Source: Plantago ovata (lineage: Eukaryota > Streptophyta > Magnoliopsida > Lamiales > Plantaginaceae). From it: a stretch of 64,000 bases of DNA. The translations under genes were made by a program, and so were the position numbers. The notes under the pieces are model-generated. The model saw nothing but the letters and a program-made list of their open reading frames with translations. It had not been told where the DNA came from and made no database searches. Numbering within the stretch: position 1 is the first letter of the stretch; every line of letters starts with the position of its first letter. The DNA is taken from the NCBI GenBank assembly GCA_028274465.1, contig CM051457.1:60202899-60266898 (forward strand). Reading direction: 5' to 3'. Shown one piece after another: positions 43,183 through 54,140 of the stretch.

Positions 43183-46100
43183 AACTCCCCAAACCGAACC
43201 TTTGCTTGTCCTCAAACAACTAAGCTAGACTCTAATGCAAAAAACATGCAAGACACAAAATGGAGTCTCATGCCAAATAAAATGAACTAATTTACTGAAT
43301 CTACCAAAAAACATATGAACAAAAACCATATAAATCAAAGCATGAATATAGGTTGGAGTATACCTCGATTGACTTATACACATCCACATAAGCACTTATG
43401 TCAAGGCAAGATAGTCTCTCGTAACATTCTCTACCTGGACCTAGTCAGTGACGACGTAATGAAGCATGCTAAGATACGAATGGTTACCCCGTGCCTATGA
43501 AACTGAGGACTTACTGCTGTTCCATCATGTTAAGACTTTTCCTCAAAAGAGGTCGAACCAGTACTGGCTCTCATCAAACGAAGGAGGGTTCCCTATAAAA
43601 GATAACACTCCCCTATTCTACCCATCTCTCAAGTAAAGTCTTAAGCTATTCACCACTTCCTGAATGGCTGGACGACGGTGGTCTAGAACAGATGACTCTC
43701 AGGACAAAAAAGATAAAAGATAAAAAACACGACTACGAACATTACAAAAAATGGAAAAATAAGACTCAACACTTTGCTAAACTGCTATTTGGCTTTCTTC
43801 TTTGGACCCTTCTTTGCTTTTTTGGGGTCTTTTCTTTTTTTCTTCCCAGATTCTCTTTTTTTCGTTTTCTTTTTCTCTTTTTTTTCTGGAATTTTTTCTT
43901 TCTTTTTTTTGATTTTTTTTCTAGCCAGCAGTAGCATAACAAAAAGAGAAATAAAATGACTCACACGACTTCCCCAAACCTATTCGAAAGAGTAGGTTGG
44001 AGTACAAAATTTACGAAAAAAAAAGAAAAATAAACTCACGATACGAAAATGAAAAAAACAGAAACAAGTCTAAGATGGTGTAACCCCCTCCCCAAACCTA
44101 TTCGGAAGAATAGGTTATAAACAAAGGATCACACAACCTCACACTACCTCCTTCCTAGGCATTTAGCAACCTCATAGCATGGTGAATACTTGTTGCCTCT
44201 TAGGTACATAATTACTCGGGAAAACAACCATAAGACCCTAACATGCATCATCCTATTATAAAGGCCTTCGTGAACCGCAGTAGAGAAAACACCACTAAGT
44301 GATGTCGAGACTACCAAACTTAACTAAGTGCAATACATAAATGTGACAAGCCAAGCGAGAAAAACCTCAAACAATTTAATAGAGATGAAGCATACGATTA
44401 ATGACATAGTTAGTTGATCTATCCAATAAAAAAGTTTAAAAAATTCGGCAATAAACTCCAAATAAAACATGCAAGACTATCCTAGGATGAATGTAGTGAA
44501 TGCAGTGAATGCAACCTAAAAAACTAAGAAAGTGGTAAACGTGCAAATGCAAATGCAGACGGATAAAGAATGCGAGGTACTATACTCAGCCTACCAATGT
44601 CAAGCTCCAAACTAACAATACTAGATCACTTAAATCCCATCCCCCCTCATGAAATTAACGCTAGTACCTAGTAGTAAGATAATGAGGAAATAAGATGTGG
44701 TACTAGATGTTACCCCATGGTTTGGCCTCGGTCGGCTGATTGTGCTGCTTGTGAGTTATTGGAACTGCTCCGGGAGCTTTATAGGGTGTCATCAGGTCTT
44801 CTGGTATGCGTGGTAGTTTCAATTATAGGCCGAATAGGAACAACTCCTCCATTAGTATCATCATTGCCCGTATGGCCTTCATTGTCACTACTGTCACGCA
44901 CATCCTCACTAGTAGAGTTGCAGTGTCTAGTAGAATCCTCAAGATTAGCCGCCGCTGTTATGGAATCCTCCATCCTGTAGCCCTCCAATAGGATGTGGAC
45001 TGTTGAAGGGGAAAGGGCAGTGGTATCCGGACCTCCCCCTCCAACGTTTTACACCACGAGAAGGTTACAGTAAGCTGCTCGGATACTCAGAAGTCTTCTA
45101 CCATTTTTTCCAATGTCGACCACATTCTCTACGGTTGATCCGACCGATGTCTATATGATGCTCCCTTTAGAGGCAGGCAAGGGGCACCCGAACAAGGTGC
45201 TGGGTACCCATGTCGTTATGTATTGGAATCAAGCTAGCGCTTCGGAACCTTCTAGCAACTGCGAACTCATGATTGAATCCGTCGCGGCGAGAATGTCCCG
45301 GTGCCTTCTAGTTCACTCGAACTTTGCAGTCCTTGTGATGGATTGCTGACGTAATAATGGTTTCTGTCCCTTCGGTGGTGCATGAATAGGCATAGGAGTC
45401 CTTACTCCAGGTGTACTCTAGCTCCTCCTCTTGGATAATCCACGACGTTGTTGCAAAACCCCTTGGCTCGAACGCACATCCAACGAGGTCAACCTTCTTG
45501 ACATGGTAGTGATTGTTCCCCCTCCAATTCTTCACAGCAATCATACAGGAATGCTCCTTTCCCTTGGTATGGTTCCTACAAACAGCAGTTAGTACCTCGT
45601 ATGACACAAAACTGACTCATGCATATGCTAGTGTAAGAGCGAAACACACAAGTGATAAAATCAACAATCGAGCTCCCCAAACCGTAATGTCTAGCCTAGC
45701 TCCTTCATCATGCAACATACCAATGTAACTACTACATGCAATACATCACATTATGCTCTTCCTACACAACCAATATCCTAGATAACAAGGCTCAATTCAT
45801 ACCATAGTAGCGAAAAATTCTGCCATCATAAATCCTCATACTCAACAATTAAGCATTCTATCGTCAAATCTACCAACATTACATCAATAAACACAATCAT
45901 ATGCAAGAAATCAAAGATAAAGACATATTGTATAACAAGATATATCATCTAGTAGCAAAATCCCCAAATCAACAATCCAAGCAAAATTCTAATCACACAA
46001 ACAACATACCCATGCATCAAATAAGCATAATTGAAGCTCAAATTAGAAAACCCCCAAATTCGAAAATTAGGGTTCTAAGGATGATACCTCAGATCTGAAA

Positions 46101-46598
46101 ATCTAATGCATTAGGACGAAATCTGTTCGGATGGGAAGATAGATCATGTAATAGGCTTCGATTTAAGCTAAAGAACACTAAATTTGGTCAAGAAATGAAG
46201 AAGTTATGAGATTTTGAAGATGAAATCGCGATCTTCGGTTTTTGGGGAGAAGGAATGATGAAATATGAAGAAAATGAGGTAAAGGGGAAGAAATCCGCGT
46301 TTTTGAAGTTCCGGAGCCGTGGGGCGGTTCGCCCCGTGCTCCCCGATGCGGGGAGACGGTTCCTGTCGTCAGAAAATGCGGTTTTAATCCCCGAAACCAA
46401 TTTTTTCAAAAAACCACTCGAAAAATCTCACTCAAACATAAGCATATACGACACAGATATGAACAAATTCGCATACGAGAAGCAAATAGTTCAAGAATGA
46501 ATGCATGCAGAAAAGCAGTAAAGAAAGCGATAAAAATTCCGGGTTGCCTCCCGGATAGCGTCATTGTTTAAAGTCTTTGACTCGACTCCTGTCTGCGC
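43183..46598 (-). other. E3 3' region, long form
   Basis: It contains the hairpin modules at 43977-43998 and 44095-44116, a T-rich tract (43800-43920), the small acidic frame 44779-44988, the unknown frame 45167-45607 (TAG near 45308), the donor-like AG|GTATC site near 46080-46090 and one palindrome at 46318-46336. It is collinear with 33287-36639. Confidence 0.85.
45167..45607 (-). pseudogene. Unknown ORF of the long block, E3 copy
   Basis: It matches 35161-35601 in the same place. A TAG near 45306-45308 replaces the Trp of the E4 copy; the frame is open on both sides of it. The segment 'GFATTSWIIQEEELEYTWS' is unchanged. Confidence 0.55.
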
Positions 46599-48288
46599 CT
46601 ATCTCTTCTTTTTGCGGGTACTAGGCTTCCCCTTCATTGATCTCCTGTCCATGCCACGAACCTGCGAATTAGAAAGAATATAGGCTGCAAGACCACAGTA
46701 GTGAGTAGTGAAAGAAATATCTGGCGGATCAGGTGGATCAGGTATGGCTTGCAACACGTGTTGCTTGCCATCCACTTCGATGGTGCAAGTTCTTTGGTAG
46801 ATGTCCATCACGGAGCGTAGTTTAGTCAAGAACGTTTGCCCTAAGAGTATGACATCCCCCGTTCCAGGTGCAGACGCCGGCATAACTACAAAATTGGTGT
46901 AAACAGAAGCTTCACCAATCTTGACCAACACATTTTTCACAACTCCTTCGGGTCTCATAAATGATCCATCCGCCAGTTGCACAATAGCCCTTTGCTCAGA
47001 TAGTTTTCCAAGTTTACTCTTTTTAAACACATTCAAAGGGATTATGTTTGCGTAGGATCCCGTGTCTAGTGTGGCCCGGACATCTTCAAGCTCACCAATC
47101 CCTACCTTAACATCGAAACTTTTAGGGAGTGGTTCGGGATCCTCTTGCTCCTCATCACTTGCGTCAGAACCAAGGTCCTTCTATTCTTCCTTAGCCTGTA
47201 GAAGTTCTTCCTTCTTGCAACACTCGCACTTAACAACCTTCTTGATGGTGATTTCGTCGGGTAGATCACCAGCCAATGTAACGGCATTCGACTTCACAGT
47301 GTTGCTAGGCAGTTTGCCTTGTTCCCTACTTGCTCCTCGGTCGATCAACTCCTGCATCTTTTGAGGGGAAAGCCTAGTGCTCTCTTCCAACCTATCAAGC
47401 CCTGCCCTAGTCTTCTCGGAATCTTCTTCATAACGTTTGAGAAAACTTTGTGTGTGCTCAACCATCTTTTGTAAGTTCTCCATTAGTTGAGCCGACTTCG
47501 ACTTCGGTGGCTCTTTCGGAGCGGGGTTTTCGCAATGATCATTACCATAGTTCAGCCTACTACGGTCTTGGTTAGGGCCATAAGTTTGGTTAGCCGGTGC
47601 ATATCCTTGATTGTTCCGGAATCCTCTTCTCCAAAATCCACCTCGAGGATTCCTACCGCCTTGTCCGTAGCTAACTTCTTGAGTACCAAACTCCGTAGCA
47701 AAGGCTTCCTCTTCGCCTCCTCGAGCCCAGTTGCCATCATCGTACGCCAGCTCCGATCTACACATATGAGCCCCATGCCCATAGTTCTTGCATATTCGGC
47801 ATACTTCATTCAAAACAGTTGTTCCGGTGGCGCTCTTGAGGACTTGCTTCAATTCGTTGGTAAAGCACTCGAGTTGATCCCCATTCCCCCTATACATAGG
47901 GGCTTCTTGAGTCGGTGGAGCTTCAGGTCCACGTCTTCTAACCATCGCTCTTGGGTCCTTGAACTGCGAACCCTTAGAAAGCCTTTCGAAAACTTCCTAG
48001 ACGGCTTCTGCGGTTTCCTCCCAAATATTGCCTTGGCATTGGAAATCCACCACTTGTTGGTTCTCGAAGGTTAGTCCATTGTAGAAGTGTTGGACTAGGT
48101 CAGAAAGTTCAAAACCATGGTGAGGGCACTTGTTCGTGAGATCTTGGAACCTCTCAAACGCGGTGTAGATGGTCTCATCATAGTCCTGTTTGAATCCAGT
48201 GATTTGCGCCTTTAGCGCGGTAGTCAAGGTGTGAGGGAAGTATTTTTCCATGAAAGCTGAAAAAACCTTCTCCTAAGTGTCCAGCGAG
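46599..48288 (-). pseudogene. E3 protease and gag C-terminal half
   Basis: The protease frame (from about 47177 to 46599) keeps ATLDTGSYANIIPL and VILLGQTFL. A TAG at about 47181-47183 separates it from the frame 47945-47184 with the zinc knuckle CRICKNYGHGAHMC and the Arg/Gly region. A TAG near 47998 replaces Trp in the gag domain end. The gag domain continues to 48288, where the plus-strand solo LTR interrupts it. Confidence 0.92.
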
Positions 48289-48293
48289 CCTGC

Positions 48294-49557
48294 TGATGAA
48301 TGTGTATTTTACACTTTCATTCGAGTCTTTTTCACCTAATTTAGCTATCCTCTATGATAATTTAGCTATATTTAGTACATTTTATTAGAACAGTGTCACG
48401 TTTCCATTTAGATTTTATTTTATAGGTTTTGGTTGAAATTCGGAGATTTACGGGCAATTATATTGAAGTCTACAAGGAATTGGTGTTCCAGAAGCCTATT
48501 TGGAGTATCTGAAGGTTTCCGGATAGGATTTGGAGTCTAGGGGTCGAATCTGGAGGTTAGAAGGCCATTAGAAGTCTGAAACCGAGTCCGAAAAGGTGAA
48601 GAAATCCAAATCCGCGTCGAAAAACGCGGAAATTCCGCGAAATACTGGGGGGGCGAACCGCCCCAGCACTCGGGCAAACCGCCCCAGAAGAATTTCGGGG
48701 CTATATATAGTTGCGAGTTTTCTCTCCGAAAATCATATCTTTCCAAGCCTACTTTCTCACCTCTCTCTATAGTTTTAGGGAGGAACTTCCCGGGGCCTGT
48801 CCTGGGAGTTCCATAGCTTAGGGGATACTTTTTCATAGCAGATTGGAGCTCGTAGGACCACAATCATCCGGAGATTGACAACCTTCGGTAACTTTGTATC
48901 TTACAACTTTTATCTACTTATTTTATTCTTCTTTCAATATGTTTTCTTCTATGATTGCTATTGATTGCATGCCTTTATGAGTAGCTAAATTTATCGTTGG
49001 TGGTAGTATGTGAATTCTTAGTGAGGGAAGATAATCATGCTAATGGCTATATCGTGCATTATACTCCGTGTCATTGCTTTATTTCGTCGATCAGTTGAAA
49101 CCAAAATTCTCGTATGTTGTATTGATTATTATGCATGCTTGGACACTTGTCGACCAATCAGACCAATTATCTTCGTAATGTTGAATGATTACGGAACACA
49201 ATAGGACGTTAGATGTTGACAAGTCAGACCCTTATTATCTTCGTAGTGCTTAATACTTGCAACAGGACAAAAGATTGATTCAAAGATCTCTATGCAAGAC
49301 CGAGGAATTTATGCATGATTATCGACCCATTATGTTAAGAAGGACCATACTATCACCAACCTCCATTATCTGCTTGAAAACCCCCTATTGCTTTCTATCT
49401 GCTGTTTTATATATTCTTAATTAGATTTGATTAAGCTAGTATAGTCCCGAGAGAACGACACTCGAGTCATTCTGCTACTACACTACGGTTTTCGTTGTAG
49501 TTGTGGATTGCCTTTGGCTATTACAAATTTATTTGACTAAATCTGACACGTTCGTCA
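48294..49557 (+). repeat. Solo LTR in plus orientation inside E3 gag (1264 bp)
   Basis: It starts TGATGAATGTG and ends GTTCGTCA, with CCTGC on both sides (48289-48293 and 49558-49562). Gag resumes on the other side. It is the only E-type LTR in the window on the plus strand. The TATA is within GGCTATATATAGTTG near 48699-48713, with two diverged palindromes upstream (48645-48687). Its sequence is noticeably more diverged from the other LTRs. Confidence 0.95.
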
Positions 49558-49562
49558 CCTGC

Positions 49563-50027
49563 TGGTAGAGAACTCAACCATGACTTGGCTCTGTCGCCAA
49601 GTCCCATAACAAAAACCTTCATCCTCAACTCATCCGTTGTTATTTCAGCTCCGGGTCGTGGGAGTTGGTTGACGAAATCATTGATATCGTGCAAGTACCC
49701 CATCACATCTTCCGTTGCTAAGCCATAGAACCTCGGAAGTTGTTGGAATGCGTTGTTCTTGATTTCCAGATCTCGGGTTGCAGACGAAAGAACAATCGCC
49801 GGTCCCCTCATACGATCTTTGGTGGGTTGAACCCATGCCTTCAGTGGTCTAGCTTCTGCCATTCCGTCGATTTCCTTGAAAAGAATGTGTAGAGATTCAG
49901 AGAAATCGGTATCCTCTATTTCCTCTAGTGCGCGCATTTCAAGTAGTCGCCTTCTTTGGTGGTAGACTCTGTCGATCTCAGCAATTGAATCAGCAAGCGG
50001 TGTTCCTGCAGAACGTGTATGCGGCAT
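49563..50027 (-). pseudogene. E3 gag N-terminal part
   Basis: ATG 50025-50027, then MPHTRSAGTPLADSIAEIDR and the gag domain up to AKSWLSSLPAG, open to the solo LTR. About 155 codons without a break. It is the best-preserved N-terminus of the family here, together with X. Confidence 0.92.
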
Positions 50028-50151
50028 ACACTATCTATAACAGACTAGGAAAGCAGTATCAGAGAGAGATTAAAAAGGAAAACTAAAAGTAATAGAATTA
50101 GGAATTGAAAGCTGAAAATATAAACATATTAAACAGATAAAAGGAGTATAG

Positions 50152-50169
50152 TCCCCGGCAACGGCGCCA
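50152..50169 (-). promoter_or_regulatory. Primer-binding site of E3
   Basis: TGGCGCCGTTGCCGGGGA on the minus strand, three bases from the LTR; tRNA-Asp type. Confidence 0.93.
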
Positions 50170-50172
50170 ATT

Positions 50173-51462
50173 TGATGGAAGCGGATTTGTCGAGTTCTGG
50201 TTCAGCAAATAATATTTGTTATTATGCCAAAGGCAATCCAGAACTACAACGAAAACCGTAGTGTAGTAGTAGAATGACTCGAGTGTCGTTCTCTCAGGAC
50301 TATAACTAGCTTTATCTATTTAACAAGAGAATATAAAACAACAGACAGATAGCAAAGGGGTTTTCTAGCAGATAATGGAGATTGGTGATAGTATGATCCT
50401 TCAAAGCATAACGGGTCGATAATCATGCATAAATTCCTCGGTCTTGCATGGAGATCTTTGAATCAATCTAGCGTCCTGTTGCAATTATTAAGCACTACGA
50501 AGATAATGGGTCTGACAAGTCAATCACTATTGTCCTAATGTGTTCCGTAATTATTCAACACTACGAAGATAAACTCGAGTACAGGTCGACGAGGGTCCAA
50601 TTGTGCATAGTAATTAATACAACATACGAGAATTTAGGCTGTGCCTGATCAACGAAATAAAGCAATAACACGGAGTATAATGCGCGATATAGCCATTAGC
50701 ATGATTATCTTCCCTTCGCTAAGAATTCACATACTACCACCAACGATAAGTTTAGCTACTCATAATAGGCATGCAATCAACAGAAATCATAGAAGAAACA
50801 TGTTGAAAGAATATAAAAATAAGTAGAATAAACTGTAAGATACAAAGTTACCGAAGGTTGTCAATCTCCGGAGAATTGCGATCCTACAAGCTCCAATCTG
50901 CTATGAAAAAGTGTCCCCTAAGCTACGAACCCCCAGAACAGGCTCTGGGAAGTCCCTACCTAAAACTACAGAGATAGGCGAGAAAGTAGGTCTGGAAAAG
51001 TATATTTTTCGGAGAAAACTGAGCAACTATATATAGGCCTCGAATTACTGTGGGGCGGTTCGCCCCACACACCGGGTGGTTCGCCCGGTGTGGGGCGGTT
51101 CGCCCCGGAGAGTTTTTCGCGGAATTCCGCGTTTTCGACGCGTTTGTGGATTTCTTCCCCTTTCCGGACTCGGTTTCTGACTTCTAGTGGCCTTCTAACC
51201 TCCAGATTCGGCCCCTAGACTCCAAATCATATCCGGAAACCTTCAGATATTCCAAATAGGCTTCTGGAACACCAATTCCTTGTCAACTTCAATATAATTT
51301 CCCAGAAATCCTCGAATTTCAACCAAAACCTGTAAAATAAAATCTAAAGGGAAACGTGACACTATTCTAATAAAATGCACTAAAATATAGTTAAATTAAC
51401 ATTGAGGATAGCTAAAATAGGTGAAAAAGACTCGAATGAAAGTGTAAAATACACATTCATCA
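50173..51462 (-). repeat. 5' LTR of E3 (1290 bp)
   Basis: TGATGGAAGCGG... to ...CATTCATCA, with CACGC beyond it. TATA near 51028-51038. Three palindromes near 51049-51105. Confidence 0.95.
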
Positions 51463-51559
51463 CACGCCTTTGAAGTAGTCGCCTTCTTTGGTGGTAGACT
51501 CTGTCGATCTCAGCAATTGAATAAGCAAGCGGTGTTGCTTTAGGTCGTGTATGTGACAT
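51463..51559 (-). pseudogene. E2 gag N-terminus, separated by E3
   Basis: About 32 codons from ATG 51557-51559 (start MSHTRPKATP) to the E3 insertion; the rest is at 41910 and below. Upstream, 51560-51665 is leader sequence that ends abruptly at about 51665, without a primer site. Confidence 0.88.
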
Positions 51560-51665
51560 ACACTATCTGTAACAGACTAGGAAAGCAGTATCAGATAGAG
51601 ATTAAAAAGGAAAACTAAAACTAATAGAATTAGGAATTGAATGCTGGAAATATAAAAAAATTAAA

Positions 51666-52512
51666 CCAATTGTGCATAATAATTAATCAACATACGAAGA
51701 TATAGGTTGTGCCTGATCAACGAAATAAAGCAATAACACGGAGTATAATGCGCGATATAGCCATTAGCATGATTATCAACCCTTCGCTAAGAATTCACAT
51801 ACTACCACCAACGATAAGTTTAGCTACTCATAGTTGTCATGCAATCAACAGAAATCAAAAGAAAACATGTTGAAATATATATAAAAATAAGTAAAATAAA
51901 CTGTAAGATAAAATGTTACCGAAGGTTGTCAGTCTCCGAAGAATCGCGATCTTACAAGCTCCAAACTTCTATGAAAAAGTGTCTCCTAAGATACGAACCC
52001 CCAGAACAGGCTCTGGGAAGTTCCTACCTAAAACTACAGAGAAAGGTGAGAGCATAGGTCTGCAAAAGTATGAATTTCGGAGAAAAACTGAGCAACTATA
52101 TATAGGCCTCGAATTTGTGTGGGGCGAAGGGCCCCACGTCCCGGGCGATTCGCCCGGGAGCTTTTTTCGGGAATTTCCACATTTTCGACGCGTTTTTGGA
52201 TTTCTTCCCCTTTTCAGACTCGGTTTCTGACTTCTAGTGGCCTTCTAACCTCCAGATTCGACCCCTAGACTCCAAATCCTATCCGGAAACTTTCATATAC
52301 TCCAAATAGGCTTATGGAACACCAATTCCTTGTCAACTTCAATATAATTGCCCTGAAATCCTCATTTTTTAACCAAAACCTGTAAAATAAAAACTAAAGG
52401 GAAACGTGACACTATTCTAATAAAATGCACTAAAATATAGGTAAATTAACATAGAGGATAGCTAAAATAGGTGAAAAAGACTCAAATGAAAGTGTAAAAT
52501 ACACATTCATCA
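51666..52512 (-). repeat. Right LTR of E2, truncated by an internal deletion (847 bp)
   Basis: The outer end (CATTCATCA at 52512, then GTTAT) is intact. On the inner side the LTR starts at CCAATTGTGCATAATAATT, about 430 bases in, directly after leader sequence. The primer site and the LTR end are gone. TATA near 52098-52107; a shortened palindrome cluster at 52117-52160. Confidence 0.92.
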
Positions 52513-52517
52513 GTTAT

Positions 52518-52733
52518 CCCTGCTCCGGGCCTTGGAAGATTGTTGATAAAATCGTCAATATCATTCAGGTATCCCATAACATCTTCCCTAGCCAACCCAT
52601 AGAACCTCGGGAGTTGCTGGAACATGCAACTTTTGATTTCCAAATCTCGAGTTGCAGCAGAAAGAACAATAGCCGGACCTCTCATCAGTGCTTTGTTGGG
52701 TTGAACCCATGATTTCAAAAGTGGGCGAGCCAT
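52518..52733 (-). pseudogene. E1 gag N-terminal piece
   Basis: About 72 codons from ATG 52731-52733, with KSWVQPN, RGPAIVLS and FQQLPRFYGLAREDVMGYLND as in the sister gags. The first ~85 residues of sister copies are absent: the leader joins directly to the middle of gag. The frame is cut by E2 at 52513-52517. Confidence 0.88.
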
Positions 52734-52856
52734 CAAAAGACCTGAATATCTGTGACAAGCTAGGAAAGGAGTATCAGAGAGAAAAAATAAAAACAACTAA
52801 AACTAGGAATTGAATGCTGAAAATATAAATAAGCTAAACAGAAAAAAGGAGTATAG

Positions 52857-52874
52857 TCCCCGGCAACGGCGCCA
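52857..52874 (-). promoter_or_regulatory. Primer-binding site of E1
   Basis: TGGCGCCGTTGCCGGGGA on the minus strand, three bases from the LTR; tRNA-Asp type. Confidence 0.93.
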
Positions 52875-52877
52875 ATT

Positions 52878-54140
52878 TGATGAACGGTTGGATTGTCGCG
52901 GTCCAACTAATCAAATAAATTTGTATTTAGCCAAAGGCAATTCTCAACTACAACGAAAACCGTAGTGTAGCAGTAGAATAACCTCGAGTGTCGATCTCTA
53001 AGGACTATAACTAGCTTTATCTAATTTAACTTGAGAATATAAAATAGCAGACGACTTAGCAAAGGTTTTTCTTAACAGATAATGGAGATTGGTGATAGCA
53101 TGGTCATTCAAAGCATAACGGGTTAATAATCAAGCATAAATTCCTCGGTCTTGCATGGAGATCTTTGATCAATGAATTGTCCAGTTGTAATTATTCAACA
53201 CTACGAAGATATAGATTTAGATAGATCAAAAGATCAATGAATTGTCCAATTGTGTTCCGTAATTATTCAACACTACGAAGATACATATTTAGATAGATCA
53301 AAGAAATAAAGCAATAACTCAGAGTATAATGCGCGATATAGCCATTAGCATAATTATTAACCCTTCGCTAAGAAATCACATACTATCACGAACGAGAAGT
53401 TTAGCTACTCATAGTTGTCATGCAATCAACAGAAATCATACCACGAATGGATGAAAATATGATGAAAGATATATAGAAATAAGTAGAAAAACTGTAAGAT
53501 ACAATGTTACCGAAGGTTGTCAATCTCCGAAGAATCGCGATCTTACAAGCTCCAAACTGCTAAGAAAAAGTATCTCCTAAGCTAAGAACCCCTAGAACAG
53601 GCTCTGGAGAATTCCTACCTAAAACTACAGAGAAAGGTGAGAGAAAAGGTCTGGAAAAGTATGAAAAACGGAGAAAACTGAGCAACTATATATAGGCTTT
53701 CGAATTGTGTGGGCGAAGGGCCCCACACACCGGGCGATTCTCCTGGTGTGGGGCGATTCGCCCCACATCCCGGGCGACTCGCCCGGGAGTAAATTTCGGC
53801 CCAGAACGCGTTTTCGACGGGTTTTTGGATATCTTCCCCTTTTCGGACTCGGTTTCTGCCTTCTAGTGACCTTCTAGCCTCCAGATTCGGTCACTAGACT
53901 TCAAATCCTATCTGGAATCTTTCAGATACTCCAATTAGGCTTCTGGAACACCAATTCCTTGTCTACTTCAATATAATTGCCCGGAAAACTTCGTTTTTCA
54001 ACCAAAACCTGTAAAATAAAAACCAAAGGGAAACGTGACACTATTCTAATAAAATGCACTAAAATACAGCTAAATTAAAATAGATGATAGGTAAAAAGGT
54101 GAAAAAGAATCTAATGAAAGTGTAAAATACACATTCATCA
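52878..54140 (-). repeat. 5' LTR of E1 (1263 bp)
   Basis: TGATGAACGGTTGG... to ...ACATTCATCA, followed by AAGTG. Nearly the same as 26186-27450 by eye. TATA near 53690-53699; palindromes at 53707-53788. Confidence 0.95.

Larger units (their letters stand above)
41911..51462 (-). mobile_element. Element E3, inserted in E2 gag
   Basis: CACGC flanks it at 41906-41910 and 51463-51467. LTRs 41911-43182 and 50173-51462 begin TGATGGAAG, an E3-specific end. After removing the solo LTR at 48294-49557 it is about 8.3 kb, the best-preserved long form of the family in the window: 3' region, protease, gag, primer site, both LTRs. Confidence 0.95.
31974..52512 (-). mobile_element. Element E2, inserted in E1 gag, with nested E4 and E3
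   Basis: GTTAT lies at 31969-31973 and 52513-52517, and E1 gag resumes on both sides. The outer LTRs are 31974-33286 and the truncated 51666-52512. Between them lie E4 (ending at 40181), residual E2 internal DNA (40182-41910 and 51463-51665) and E3 (41911-51462). The left LTR is a hybrid of E2 and E4 (see findings), so the 3' part of E2's own internal region has been lost. Confidence 0.88.
26186..54140 (-). mobile_element. Non-autonomous gag-protease element E1, with nested insertions
   Basis: E1 spans from its 3' LTR (26186-27450) to its 5' LTR (52878-54140) and has the target duplication AAGTG at 26181-26185 and 54141-54145. Removing the solo LTR at 30411-31723 and E2 at 31974-52512 leaves an internal region of about 3.6 kb: 3' non-coding region, protease and gag, primer site. 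It lacks the ~2 kb block with the unknown ORF that E2-E4 and X contain and has its own LTR subtype, beginning GATGAACRGTTGGATTGT on the plus strand. Confidence 0.93.

Noticed and set aside
47487-48074. 195-codon plus-strand frame opposite E3 gag
   Set aside because: Similar shadows recur opposite every gag copy (17776, 37609, 40815), as expected from shared codons. The sense strand has the zinc knuckle and gag domain.
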